From contig MBPM02000044.1 of NCBI GenBank assembly GCA_001695595.3, forward strand, positions 62,001 through 126,000: a stretch of DNA of 64,000 nucleotides, read 5' to 3'. The stretch's first letter is position 1, and each line of letters begins with the position of its first letter. This stretch comes from Plasmopara viticola (Eukaryota > Oomycota > Peronosporomycetes > Peronosporales > Peronosporaceae). Made by a program: the position numbers and the translations under genes. This document shows, one piece after another, positions 34,401 to 48,200 of this stretch. The notes under the pieces were generated by a model, which saw nothing but the letters and a program-made list of their open reading frames with translations, searched no databases and was not told the origin of the DNA.

Positions 34401-37400
34401 AGCTGTTATTACAAACCATTGAGACCTTTAGCACTATATATTTCTTAAGGCACAAGATATGCCAATAGGTTGTATGCGAAGAGATCTGTGAAATGTACCA
34501 AAAAATAAGACCACAAGCTAGAACATCACTTTTTGCAAGACTATTTACTACCGGCCGACTTCTAAAAGCCCTATGCTTTGACTTTAACTTTGACTTTTTA
34601 AATGCTGATAGTAGCACAAATGCAGTCAGGATTATTGTTCATCCCGGCACGATGGTGCACTACACAGCTGTTCCCGTGAGTATAACTGCAAGGCTACTTT
34701 ACGATATTGTAAATCTTCTATGATCTTCCGGATACGGTGGCGCTGGAAAGTCTACAGCTGTTTTTTGCAAACGGTGCTTGACCTGGTAAAGGTAGCTTGC
34801 TAATGCCAACAGTAGATCACCAACCAGAACATCGCGGACAAAAAGTTAAACCTTGTGCTCGAAGACATACACGCGCAGTATGTGCACTGAGGCACCACAT
34901 TTGTCGTCCGATAAACTGCTAAAGGTTGAGCTTTACTATTCAATGTAATTTACGAACCTGCGAGCTTTACATTTCTCGAAGAAAAATTTTAAACACTTAC
35001 AGCTCAAAATGCTATATAAAGCTTGAATTTTCGTGAGACGATTGGGTGGTCTTCATTCCGATGACTCCGCTCTGGGATCTTCCCATAGCTGTCTGCCTTC
35101 GTTGACTTGTCTGGATGTAATAAGGGGGACACGGGATGCGATAATACGTCGAACATAATCAAAAAATAGCTCTAGATAAAGATGACGGGGAAAATTACTA
35201 AGGCGATAAAGTTGTGTGAGATTCTACTTTTAATTTTTTTTTTTGTATTTATAACGACCATCACCTTTTTTTAAGTCGGTATTGTCACAGCTCCATTTAA
35301 TGCGAAGAATCTGGAGAGGTCTTACTTTTTTTAATTTTTTGGAATGTGTACAAGCCCTAAAATGACTCCAGCAATTTCATTTTACTCTCTGCCTTAGCGC
35401 TTGACCATTTTGGTATAGGAAGGGCGGGTAGCCAAACGAACGACACCTTTCTACCGTCATATTGGTAAAAACGCAGAATGGCGAATTTGTGCGAAAGGAG
35501 GAACCTTATCAGCGCAATTTGGACAAAAGAGCGGCAATTTATCCAAAGCATTTCTAGGGATCAAGCCAGCCCCTGAAAAGCCAAAACCTGATTGTAAAAG
35601 CTAGACCGAAACCTATCTCGAGCACGTGCATTCGATTGCGCAGGATCTGCCGTCATTCATAGGGAAGAAGCAAGGCCGAACAGGGTGCGGCCTCAATCAG
35701 CGCTCCTTGACTGCCAAGGCTAGCGAAAGTTTTATGTGGAGCACATACCGAGGCACAGGCTAAGAACCTTGTGATGTAGCAATTTTTCTTCTCCACGAAG
35801 CTCACGAGAGCCGTAGGACAGCTCCAGCACGATATTTGGATGCAGTGGGCGCTTGGTAAAATAAACGCAGTCTTTAGGTCGCACATTGGGGATGGTGGGA
35901 CTGACTCCAATTCTGTGCCGAAAATTGAAGCACCCAGCGCCTGGCTTCGCATTTTACAGGAGCCAATAAATCTCAAGAGAAACTTTTTTCCGACTCATCA
36001 AGTGAGGAACTTGTACTTGAAGCCAAAAAGCGAAACCAATGCGGATTCTCTTTATTATTACACCTTCGAGGTCATTCTTAATAAAAAGAAACTTCTAAGA
36101 AGTCGTGATGCTTAGTTTTTAATCCAAAAGTAGACATGACCGGGTGCAAGCCACTACAGTCCATCATTTTTAATAACGCCGAGAGAATGCATATAGCGGG
36201 ATTTGAAGCACATATTGTGTAATAGTTGTGCTGGAGCAATCATTTTTTTGAGCCATTTTCTTTTCGTCCACGCTAGACGAAATCTGAGTACTTGCGATGC
36301 ACGTAGTAGATAAACGTACTGCTCAGTACTACGCTGATAATACGCACCAGAGTGGCTTTAATATCAGATATTCCTTTAAAAGAGGATCGAACATTTCACG
36401 GAACAGTGAAGTGCAGCAGTGCTTGCAGATAGTCGACGCGATAAGCATATCGCCCATTACTTTTTAGTATATAATTGCTAGTACCGCGCGTAAAAGTGCC
36501 ATGGGTAATATTTTTTTACTTTACCGTCGTCCGCCTATTACACAGCTTGTTCGGCATCGTCAACAAGGGCATCTCGGGCTAGCTTATAGCTGTGTGAAAA
36601 ACACTATAAACTTTTTGTCAGTACAGGTGAGGCTTTTTGTATGGCTAATGATGGTAGTTTTGGCGATAATTCTAATATATTTTAGCTTACTCATTATGAA
36701 GTCCTTTTGACATTTTTTCTTAACTTGAGGCCTTCTTGCAGCCGGGGGGGGATTATGTAAGGCGGGAAACTACCGAACAATTGTGATACCCTTCATCATT
36801 TCTACCGATCGTAGGCGCGGATGTTAGCTGATCACCAGACGAAGAAAGCGGTAGACTCGCATTCATTGCCGTGGTATTGAATTCAGACATTTCGAAGGTT
36901 TCTTTGTCCGGCATCTCATTGATGGCCAAATCACTTCTGGTCCACGGAGGCACAGGCTTTGTGGCAGGTGCAGCCCCAGGATTCGTTTTTTGTGTAAAGG
37001 CACTTTCAGGTGTGAATGCAATCGTCGTAGAGGTTGGTTTGGTCATCTCAAAATAATCTGCCCAACCGGCAGTCTTTTTTCGCTGCCTTCTATGATCAAA
37101 GCAACATTTGTATAGAATTAGAAGGGAGTTGGGAGGGATGTAGCGGGCTGTCGTATAGAACTGGGCTGCTATACAAAGGTGATCTTATATGCTGAATGCT
37201 GATTGCCGTTATGAAAAAGCGGTGGCTCCTGGTGTACATCAGTCATCCAATCGGTATTTGTACAGGTCTATGTACGGAGGCGTAGTGTTTCAATAAATTG
37301 CGGTAGCGCCTTACTCAGAGGTAAAGGTAAACGAACCTATGTTGAAGACATAACATATTTGCACGGTTATTTTACTTTCGGATTTCTCAAGAGCGGAGAA

Positions 37401-38216
37401 AGGTTGTGATTGCTTGCCAAATGGTCCTTTTTTCTTGTACGCCTCCGATGTTCGAGCTCCCGTCGCAGTTTCTAGACACTCTCACTAGTGTGCTTAGGAC
37501 TATAGCGGTACTAATAGTGCCTAAACCTCACGTATCGACATTCATTAAACATTGTTGACAAACTAATAGAGCCAAAACAAATTGGCCAAGTAACATGCTT
37601 GTATCTCACAATCTTTTTGCAGTTGCTACACATTAATACGATGCATTTGATCTGCGTAAGGAAGGAATGCTACACTTAGGTACACTTATTGTGCCATCTT
37701 CACGTATTATGATAGCAGCAGTACTATGCATCTGCACCATAAATACTTGCTATTAAATTTATATATCATTTGACCCAGATGTCTCAAGTCATACTTTTGA
37801 AGCACAAACAGCTTTAGCCATATCACACGGTATGAGGCCTATGTTGACCGGAGAGGCGTAGCGTATTAAGGAATTACTAAGCTTTGTTGGGTCCCATGAA
37901 GGAAGAGGTGATCGACAGGGCTTAGTTTTTAATGTTTGTGCACTATTACTCGGTTGCTTTGCTGATCAACAAAGAATTGATAAAAAATCACTTGATCGTG
38001 GTCGGTCCTTGGCGACTTCGAGACGCCAAAAAATCTGTTTGGCGCGCCACTATTGAAGTAAGTCAGCATTATGTTAAAACGACAAAAGCGCATCAAAGTG
38101 ACGATGTGTCTGTTCGCTTGGCCCATCACAGAATCGAAGATCCTGGTCGAACAGGGTGTAAACGCTCCTCGATTTAAATAAAGTCGAATGTGGTGTGGTC
38201 TTAGATCAAAGCGTGA
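31444..38216. other. Gene-poor intergenic desert (about 6.8 kb)
   Basis: No gene can be supported. Frames here are at most about 107 codons (35653-35976, minus) and resemble no family I know. The region contains long T runs (for example near 31905, 35230 and 35330). A few segments (such as 33940-34100 and 35640-35860) have higher GC and could be decayed LTR or transposon pieces, but I found no conserved motif to prove it. It probably contains the lost 5' part of the Ty3/gypsy relic that becomes recognisable at 38217. Confidence 0.5.
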
Positions 38217-40640
38217 GGTACGGCATCATCCTAGGTATGGCGTGGCTGATGCAATACGAGCTCGGGTCTGATTGGAACTTTATACTGTAAGTAACACCAA
38301 TTAAATATTCTTGAGAATTATGCACGCATCTCTGCCAGCGGGAAAGAGATATGTTAGCGCGGATACAAGACGAGTCAATTATTATGCTGAGTACTTAAAG
38401 TACAGGATGCTGTCGAGGAATAAGTTTCAGAACGTGGGGTGAAACAGAAGCCACTGGGTGGTGCTCTTCAGATGCAGTACTCGATGCATGTCGTAAGTGA
38501 CATTCTATCGGCAGAATGATTGAAGCCCTACCGGTGCATGAGGTGGCGCGTAAACCACCAAGCAGTTTTTATAGAGACCAGCACTCAATGCATGCCTATC
38601 AGCTCTTAGACATAGTATAAGTTTAGAGTAAACGATCGTTTCTTATGCATGTGAAGTGTTGAATTATCCACTATGCAACGTTAGTCGCTCGCTGCATACC
38701 ATACAAGGCGTTGTTCGATGTAGGCCAAAACATCGCAAACGGGGCACTAAATGCGGACGTGGAAAAAGTAAGCAAAGATCGACGTAGACGACGTTTGAAG
38801 TATGTCAGGCGTGATCTATCTTGCCCAAGTAAAGAGCGCTCGGGGCGCTGCCCTCCTGATGCTTGTAGAGCAACACATACTGCATTTTTGTTGGTCTCAA
38901 TTCTTTGCCAGATGTAGATGTAGACGCCACTGCACCTCTTCATAATCGTGTCGAAGTGTATACGACACCGAGCGTCTTTTCTGATTTGAAGATTTAATTC
39001 CAACTCTGTGACGCAAGCAATTAACCATTCCATCCGAGACCGGGGAGTACCTGATTCGATATCTAATCCAACCATTTAATGATAGATGACTATAGTGCAC
39101 AAACAAACAACCTGAAAGTGTGACTGTCCTAGCCATGCGCACCCGAATGGGTAGGGTGAACTGGACACTTAATGATAAAAAAAGTCTCATCGTGCAGTAA
39201 AGGGCACATTACCCAGCCCCAAAACGACTATTAGCGCTCCGCGCATCAGAAAGCTATGTGGATTCTGGTAGCTTAAATCTCTTCACCGACGATTTTTATG
39301 AGGAGGAAATGAAAGCGTATGGCTTTTATGCAGCAGTGTTGGGCTTCATGTCTAGACAGATAAAAAATTTAACTGCAAAAAACGACAGCCCTTGGTTATA
39401 TGCGCTTAAATAGGGGTTGGATTACGTCGAATACACAGAAAACCATGTTAATGTGATCGTTGTGATTGTTCTGCTCCAGCTCAATAATATCGAATTAAAA
39501 TATGCGGATAATCGCGGCGCTTGGTTAACAGAAATTCGAAGCTCGCTTGCTGATGTCAACAGCAGTCAATGTTTCCAATAATGTTCAGGCAGAAAAGCTA
39601 AAACGTGTGTTCAAGAACAATCTGCGCGCTAAAGTGATATACTCGTAGATCAGCAGATGCCAATGCTTTAGTAGCACTTGACAATGCTGCTCACACATCC
39701 ACGAAATTTACACCCTGGACTAGGCATCTTATAGTTCTGTTGGCTGATAGTCTCGCACATGGTTTCAAAAAAGTGGGTATGAGGCTCGATAATCTTTTTC
39801 TCCTAGATTTCTAATCAAAAAATTTTTTCCCAAAGGTATTCTCTGAATCATCATCAGGTCAAGGTTGCATCCACCCACGATAAACAAACAAATATATGAA
39901 AAAGGCAATTGAAATATCTTATATTTGAAATAAAGTATTCTTAAATACTTATTTTTTAACACCAGAACGGATATGTTCAGCTTGTGTATATATGCAAAAC
40001 TGGTTTTATCGCACCTTCCATGGTACCGAGAAGACTTGGGTTGACAAAGTCGGCGCACTTGAGTTAAAATGTGGGGGGCCGTTGTAGGTATTACGACCCC
40101 TAAGGATTCCGAGTATCACATGAGTCCTAAGAGAACAATGCCATAGACACCGTTTTGATTAGCATACGGCGGAGGCATCGAGCTTTAATAACGCTGTGCC
40201 CTTTGGACGGTTGATCAAGCGTGGAGCTTACTACAGTAGAGAGCGTTTCGAGGCAGTTTTGGCTCCTTGCTCTTAGCCGACCAATGGTCGATCTGAGTGT
40301 GAACTTTATGGGCCACGTGGTCAAAGAATTTATCTCCTTCTCAAATTCGGGGTCACATGAAAGAAAACACAGGTTGAATGCCGGGGTACCTCAAGAGCAA
40401 TCCTAAACGCGTACATTAGGTCATGTAGAAGCTGCTGCTTCTCATGAAGAAGGCACAAGGCCGAGAGATAAGCATCCCCCGCAGGCGCTCCATAATTGCC
40501 AAGTCCAGATATCCTTCCTTGTCGAGTTTGTATTGAGGCAGAGAAGAACTTTGATCGGCACCAAGAGCCTACTGTGAAATGGCGCGGCTATCTCGCTTGA
40601 CAAAACATATGAAAGCCACTTCATTGGCTCCAGTATGACC
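38217..40640 (+). mobile_element. Decayed Ty3/gypsy chromovirus-type LTR retrotransposon relic
   Basis: Three fragments of a gypsy polyprotein occur in the canonical order on the plus strand. At 38217-38283 there is an aspartic-protease C-terminal motif, YGIILGMAWLMQYELGSDW. At 39553-39730 there is the end of an integrase: LMSTAVNVSNNVQAEKLKRV, then in another frame NALVALDNAAHTSTKFTPW. At about 40530-40640 there is a chromodomain trace with VKWRGYLA followed by stop codons in the TWEP position. Frameshifts and stops separate all pieces, and reverse transcriptase and RNase H are not recognisable. A SINE copy lies between the protease and integrase parts. I could not identify the LTRs. Old and inactive. 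Confidence 0.68.
39007..39282 (+). repeat. tRNA-derived SINE, degenerate copy
   Basis: Aligns with the better copy at 53977-54290 along its length. The heads match position by position over about 56 bases, from TGTGACGCAAGC to CCTGATTCGATAT (B-box-like). Body blocks GTGTGACTGTCCT and GGGTAGGG and the end block GGTAGCTTAAATC follow in the same order. Many substitutions and small deletions show it is old. It interrupts the Ty3/gypsy relic. Confidence 0.65.
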
Positions 40641-40790
40641 ATATTTTTGAGTAAGAAGGAACGAGCGCATCTCAAGTTAATTGCTGTCTTTTGGCCATTA
40701 TGAATTCTCGAAACTTAAGCTTCCAGCACCTGATATAAATTACCGAAGCCAAGACATCTCAAAGGTGAGTAATATTTGTATTTCCAATTG

Positions 40791-41096
40791 GACGCCCTCC
40801 TTCCAAGCGCGGGGGCTAAATGCTCGCGCGCTTCGGGCAGGTGCTCTCGGGCATCTGCAGGTCTCTAACGAGTCTCACCCTCGACGCGACGGTCTCCAGC
40901 ACCAGGGCGCCACCTGGGCTCTTACCAAGTCAGAAGTACACAAAATAATGGAAGACCCTCACGGCCTCGGTGCTGGCTGCACTGCCCGCCGAACGAGACT
41001 CGACGTATGCGGACACCACTCTATGCCGTGGACTAGCCACAGAGCCTAGCACGTGCATAACTTGGCAACGCGATAACGTAATACAATACAATACAA
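40791..41096 (+). mobile_element. LINE-derived miniature element, copy 3 (5'-truncated, 306 bp)
   Basis: Begins at GACGCCCTCCTTCCAAGCGC, about 20 bp into the leader, so the outermost 5' end is missing as in typical incomplete reverse transcription. Otherwise it carries the same two internal junctions as the other miniature copies and a tail of TACAA units ending at 41096. No clear target-site duplication is visible. It lies just downstream of the chromodomain relic and about 1.2 kb before the KNTC1 gene. Confidence 0.85.
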
Positions 41097-42297
41097 GGTA
41101 TGTACTGTAAGCTCACGGACGTGAAATACCTCGTCTAATGTGGCTAGGGCTGGGGATCTTTTTTTTCGTAAAGGTCCTTCCAATTTTACATTAGCATCGT
41201 CAGCTTATGCTTCATTTGCAGACGTAGTGGGCAAGGTGTTCGTCGGACCGCTGCAGAGCTCCTAAGTCTTTTATAGCCTGATGGCATAGGTGTCTGCAGA
41301 CTAATAGAAAGAGAGAACAGTAGGCTCGCGCTCCCCAATACGGTGCAGTGGGAGGTTTTTTAAGAGTCTATTTTGATTAAGCGTTCTATTTTGATCAGTC
41401 GTCAAAGTATTTCTAATCCCCCTTGACGCAAGATTTACCTTAGTCGCAGGCGCTTCCATCGTTGTAAGTGTGATCTTAGCCACAGACACCGATTTTGGAG
41501 CAAAGGCAGCTTCTGGTAACGAGGTTGCCTCTTAATAAATAGTTTGGGGATTGCTAAATGATCAAGCTGACTTGTTCCCCTCTTTGGTGGCTGTTAAGCC
41601 ATTGCTATGACTAAATGAACCTTTTGATCAAGTAAAGAAATATGTAATAGACCAATTTATCAAGCCGCACTTGTGTATCATATAGTTGAATCTACGTAAA
41701 AAAGGGATGATAGCTTCTGATGCACGATAGGATCCTTACCAAAGTTCATACTATGTCGCATACCAATGTGTATCAAACATTCAAAGCTCATAAAGTCTTT
41801 GCATTTGAATATAGTCATAAGTAAAAAAAATCAGAATGGACCAAAGCACGGAAACATTGAAAAGTCTTTACAGCAGTGTTTTGGACACGTCGATCATTTA
41901 AGCTAGCCGTTGTGAGCAAAATAAGTAAACGTTTCTACACGCCTCCTTTATGCAAGGTGCTGGGTGACCTCGTTACTTAATGACTCCATAATGAGGCTCA
42001 GCTTGAAGGTGTAAGCCATTTGCCGAGATTGAAATTTGCTGTAGACAATTAGGATTACTCGTATACAACAAACGATGACCCAAGCCAACGATGCATCAGC
42101 TTTTGCGAGGTTGTGCGCTTTATTCAAAGCGCAAACATAATATCTTCGACATGTTTATCACCTATTGTATAGTATAAAGTGATAGTTGACAAAAACCCTT
42201 TTCTACAAAACTCGATCACAAAAACCTATGCAAAACATTTGTGTAGAAAACACCAACATAAACCCGCGATCGTACTCCTGAACCATAATTCAACTTC
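41097..42297. other. Upstream intergenic region of KNTC1
   Basis: About 1.2 kb with no supported gene. A 62-codon minus-strand frame (41301-41489) has no recognised domain. The KNTC1 promoter should lie near the right end; the last 130 bases are A/C-rich with no strong element that I can name. Confidence 0.45.
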
Positions 42298-45200
42298 ATG
42301 TCTGTCACTTCTCAGCCCTTGGCATCAGCGCCGGCTTCCCAGGACAAGAACAACGGCCATGACGGTCATATTTCACAGCAATTGCCATTTCCTTTTCTCT
42401 GGGAAGTACGCACTGAAAATGGCCAGCTTACTTCCTCAGACGCGCCAATAATGTCAAGTCAAAACGTACCTTGGATTGCCCACGGGGCTCAAAGTGCAGC
42501 ATTCGTCATAGTGGAAGACAAAACGCAGTTGCATCTCCTGAATATGAATGAGGCGAAAGGACTGACAAAAGTGGATCCAACATCCTTCCATACACGTGTA
42601 CAAGTGCAGGCAGTGGCGCTTAGTGACTGTGGGGCATTCCTTGCAATTGCAGACGCTTCAAAGACGTTTTTGCTCTATAACAGCAATGGGACACTCTTGA
42701 TTCGACACCAAGTTGATCTGGAAGACTTGGATGTGTTCGTTTCGATTAAATTCATGTCACTTTATAGCTCAAGCGACACTTTCCAAGTGGTGGTGGTGAC
42801 ACAACAGGGAGTTTTACTACAGCTTGGCGCCTTTCGGGTGGCTGAGCTCGAAAACTTGGTCTTTCAGGACGCTGTGATGGAAACAATTTGTTGTAAACGG
42901 ACAAGTGTTGGTCGCCTTACTGAACAAGCGCAATCGTGTATGCTGGTTAGGAGTGAACAGTTGGAAGAATGTATCATTTTAGGTAACCATGGAGCATTTG
43001 TGAGTGTGTGGGAGGCAAAGGACATGGAAAAGGACGTTGAGGTACTTGGTTGAAAGTAATTGTTCATCGAGTTTCTTAAATTTACAACAATTGCTGTATA
43101 GAAAGTTGCAGCGACTGAGTTGAGATCCGCTTTTGTTGACGCAATGCATTTCGATAACAATTACGGCACGCTCGTAATTCTCTGTGAAGGAAAGATATCG
43201 TGGTATGATTCGAGAGGAGTGCACAGTGTACAGGTGGTGCTTGTGAACTCACGATAAGTCTGTCGTGTATGGCAGGTGGACTTGGCGTGACTTGATCGAG
43301 TTGTTTGAAGTAAATTTGTCTGGGGTCGTGAGCTTTGCAATCCTGGGGAGTGGAGAGAATGGAAACGATAGTGTAGCGCAACTCGCTGTTGCCACATTGT
43401 CTGAGGATGGCAATGCAATGCCTTCGTTGAAATTGATAGAGGTTCCGTACCCTGAATCAAGTGACAGTAAGACAGGCGTCGTGTCGAAAATAAAGTCTTT
43501 TGGGTGCTTGGAAACTCGAGCTGCATGTGTAGATGTGGTACTATTTGCAATTGCTCGTACTGGAAATACGAATCATCGCCAAGCGCTCGCAGCTTGTCGA
43601 ACGGATCGTGGTATTTCTATGTTCACGCTGACAGAAGAAAGTGAGGAATCGCCCAGTATCATTGACAATAGTTTTGTCGTGGGTTCCGATAAAGACGCAG
43701 TGTCAATTGCTGACTCTTTGATGAATTCACCGATCTCGTCGCTCTTGCAGGAAGAAGCATGGGCGCAATTTCAAGCAAAGGTCCACGTTTGTACGAGGAA
43801 CATTGGTGAAAGCGACGATGAATCGTGTACTATATTGACTCGATTGCTAGCAGTTGCAGCAAAGATTCGTGAGCTTACAAGCTCATCACCACGGTCATTG
43901 TCTTCTATGACGTCGTTATTGCAATGGTGTGACGACATCTGTGAGCTGTCGTACAAATGGACTACGTTTCAATTACTCTGCAATTCGTTGGCAGAAGCAC
44001 GTGAGATGACGCTACGTAACAAGTGGCAACAGTTTCAAACCATGACGGTAGTCGATTCTCTGCTAAAATTTCTCAAAGCGGGCTCTATGAGGGCGGCGAG
44101 GATACTATGGGATCGCCACGTTGACGACGATATGATACGCAGCGTCGGAATGTTACTGGATGCCTTGCCAGCGTCCCTTCCCCTTTCAGCGTATGCACCA
44201 TGGATCCAGCATGGGGTTCTACCGAGACTTTTGACTCTTTTAAGGCAAGCTCAGACGGGAGACCGCGATTTGCTTGCTAAAGTAGCGGTGTGGCTTTTTA
44301 ATAGAGCGGAAGCTGCAGCTGCACAGTGTGATGTAGATACTGCTATTGGTATTTGTAATCTACTTAAAAGTGCCGATGAAGAAGAAGATGCCGTGAATGT
44401 TGTTGTCTATCTAATGAATGGCTACAACATGCGATTGTCTGCTGGATCGAACGACTTGACCCATGATGCTGAAGCACTACCAACGCTGGACCCATTTGAA
44501 CGTCTTGAATGTTTGTGCGAAAAGTTACGAGACGTTCAACGTCTTGCGGTGGAGCATCAATTTCTCATTTCTTTTTCTCTATTCAAAGATGAAACACCTG
44601 CAACGATTGCAATGAGTATGCTAGACCGTGGGGTTGATGCATTGTCCCTTAAAAAGGAAGTAGACGAGCATGTGCAAAAGTATTTGCAGTCTCATGACGT
44701 CGAGGTGGACCCGGTTTTGTATGACTACGTTACGGAGCTTGCCGAATCCATGACGACTTGCGATGCTGTTGACGAGAGTAGAGCTATGGTTCTGCTCGAT
44801 GAGCTTTCCGACATTAACTTGCGCGTAGATGCAACACTTGTGTTACTACGATCCGTTGTACCTCCGTATTCGATTGCACTGAAAGAGTATGTCACTAAGT
44901 GCACACAGTGGAAATCAGAGCGTGTAAAAGAGATCAGGGACCGTGTACGTTTGATGGAGATTCAAGACATGCTGACCAAGTACAACATCAAGCATTATGA
45001 TCCTGCTGATGCAAAGAGTGCGTCGCGATATGTGTCGCACATTTTGAGTCAAATTGCAATGCCCACAGCTTTTAAGGATGCGATGCTTCTAATTGATGCA
45101 AATCCTGGTCTGCGCTGCGATCGGGCAGCTGTTCGCTTTACAGAAAATTTGTTTTTTCATTTTGACGCTAGAACCAACGATCTTGGTACTATCGTTTCAA

Positions 45201-48200
45201 AACGAAGGTTGAAGGCGATGGAGGCACTCTCGGAAGTGAAGAAACGATCGGATCCGACATCAGACTTGATTTTGTATGCGTCTTTGATGGAAGAGATCGT
45301 GGAATTTGGCGTGTTGTTGCTGAAGTCTGAGGCCGAAGAATACGAGGCGAACAGAAAGCATAAACCGCAGTCGTTCGTTCTGTGCATGCTCCAGTCTTTG
45401 GTTACAGTGTTTGTATCCGAGCTCAAGTCACTGTTGACCTTTGCGTCCGATGACTCGCTCCGTGTTTACGTTGAGAGTCCGGAGTTTTTGCTATCTGATG
45501 CATTACTAAGGGATCTACAGCGAATTTGCCAGATTGAAGCCGAATTTGGACTGTTGCTTTCCATCTCGACTATACGAGATGTTGAACTGTGTGAACAGGT
45601 GCTTAAAGACATGATTCAACCTGACGTCTTGTTTGCTGAAGAGAATGATGACAGTGAAAGGATTGAAGAGTCTGGTGTCGGAATGACACGTTTTGTAGAT
45701 GGCAATGGAAAAAAACGAGCTTCAGCTACGAGTTGTCTCACTCAGATGGCTGCCAAAAAGAGGCAACGAACTTGCGAACGAGAAGAGCGTCAGAAGCTGT
45801 ATTCTACGAATCTCGGGCTGCAGCAAGACGACAAGAAGACTCGGCTCATTTTCGATTTAAATCGATTTGCATCCGTTGTTAGTATCGACACCAAGACATG
45901 CCGAGCTTTAATTGCACAAAGTGCTGTCAGTAATGGGTCTATCTTGTACGCTGTTCGCTTTTCTCGAGATTTATATCCCAAAAGATCGTGCAACCCAAAT
46001 TGCCGCTCCGACAATCTCGACGGTCCAAACCAAATTGCTTTCTCAGGTCGAATCAATCTTGCCGACACATTGAGGAAAGTTGCGCGCTCTCTTTTGCTGT
46101 ACTCGTCACGTCACGTGAATGAAACCTATAATGAGTCGCCATCTCATCATCAAGCACATTCTATTGCTCAATTAGCGCGAGTGCAAGCACCAATGTACGC
46201 ACTGGAATTGTTGAGGTATGCGCTTTGCACGTGCGACAGGGAGAGTCTTGACGAGACGTTGCTTCTTTTGAGAAGTACGAATCTTGTCAATGACGCACTG
46301 CAGTACACAGAGCATTATTGCCAAAACATAAAGACTGAGGAAGGACGATGGACACTATATCCTCGTTGGTATCGAGGCGATGCTTGTGCATTGGCCAGTT
46401 TTGAGACAATGAAGCTTGTGACAAAGTTTGCGATCGCTGAAATCGAAAGTTTTGGATACGAAGACCAAGAGAAAGACTTGGGTGCATCCAAGCGTTACAT
46501 ATCGTTCCTCGTAGAAGAGCGAGCTGACCTGCTTAGTCTACAAGCTCTCATGTCCATGCAAGCATTGCCTGAAGAAACAGCGATTGTTGCCAACACACAG
46601 ATGGTCAAGCTTTTGACAAGTGTCTTTCGGTCACAAGAGATTGACAATCATCTGGCGCTGGGGTACGTTTGTTGTTCATAGCTTTTCAATTTGTCATCTA
46701 ATGATAATTGTCTGTTACTTCCAGATTGATGCTTTCGATGAAGCAAGAGGATGCGTTTCATGCATTCCGTAAGCAGATTTCGCGCGAAAACGTGGCCAAA
46801 GACTTTCAGCGTTTCCAGCATCTTGCGTTCATTGGGGCAGATGCTGCTCGAGCGTGGCAGCAGATGGCATTTTTAAACCAGTGTGTGGAGTTGGAAGGGA
46901 ATGCAAGGTGGTGGCACTATCTCACTTTACTTGGAATCGAATGCGATCACAAGGCTTTTCACAGCGACCGTCGTGACTTGGCATACATTCGCCGCCTCGT
47001 GCCGCAATTGATCACGCGAAGCAATCATGACTTTCAAACTGTCTTGGAATTTACGCGCCACTACCAGATTGACGACAGTTTTCCAGCACTTGTGTACGCA
47101 GAGGCGCTTTTAGTCGACAAGTCAGCGAGTGAGAAGCTAGAATACCAAGAAAAAATCATTAGCGTCATTTCCGAAATACATGAAGAGCATTCGGTAAAAA
47201 TGTTGCTGAAAAGTATTTGCAAGATTCCGGGTCACGACTTTGACCGGCTTTTGTTTGTGTTTCGGCTGTTGCTTGAGTACACAACTTATCGCGAGCGGGA
47301 AGAGGTGAAGCGACGAGTGGAGATTTTACGCCTCTTAAAGGCTTTTGCGGCAATACAGAGTCGAAAGGAGCAAGGACTCCATGTACATATGACTCGAGAT
47401 AGCAAGCAGCTTTCGTTTCATGAGCTGATGGCAAAGCCTCGTGAAGTGCTCTCTCGGCTAATGACGCAAGAAAGTTTTGATGCTTTGATCGGGCTCGCTG
47501 AGCCTCTGCGGTTAGAGCGTGACGAACTGCGAATGTTGTTGTTGAGAAGTATGATTACTAGAAATCTCAAGAGCAAGACAAGGGACGGATGTACCAAGTT
47601 GACTGCTTTTAGCTCCTTTAAAAACATTTTATTGGGCTTGAGTGATACCGAGAGCCGAGTCACTGCTGCCGAGTGGCTAGCCGACAATTTTCCGTTGGGC
47701 GAGGAAAAGTTAAAAGCACTCGCTTTTGCATTGGAAGCCGCTGGGTCGTGTCAAGATGAGTGTGAGGACGTGACTAGTACCTCATTTACTGGCGAAGAAG
47801 CTTTGACGCGTCTACAAGCCAAAATTTTAAAAGTCAAAGTAGAAATGCTTCTTCGAAAAATTGAAAAGCAGACGACACGTGTGGCAGAAGTTATGATAGA
47901 CACGGAGCACACAAAGAAGCTGCTAGCTCTAGTGTCGGAGCCAGAGCAGCTTTTTCGAGAGTTGTACCGTCGATACGCTTTAGTGTTTTACAATCAAAAT
48001 AGTAATGTGCTTGATGCAGTGGCCAGTAGCATTGGAGATCTGCTGCACTTGCCTCAAGTGACGATTCGACTTGATCTGGTTCGGGAGTGGCTTGTGCAAG
48101 ACGCTGTTCATTTCGACAAGGTTGCGACGAGCCAAGAAGATCCGTTTGAGCTTCTCAAGGCGGAGAAATTGCACCAACTTGATGAAGACTATGCGAAAAG

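Noticed and set aside
36753..37046. 97-codon minus-strand Thr/Pro/Ser-rich frame
   Set aside because: Looks like a mucin or retroelement gag N-terminus, but composition alone is not evidence and nothing adjacent supports it.
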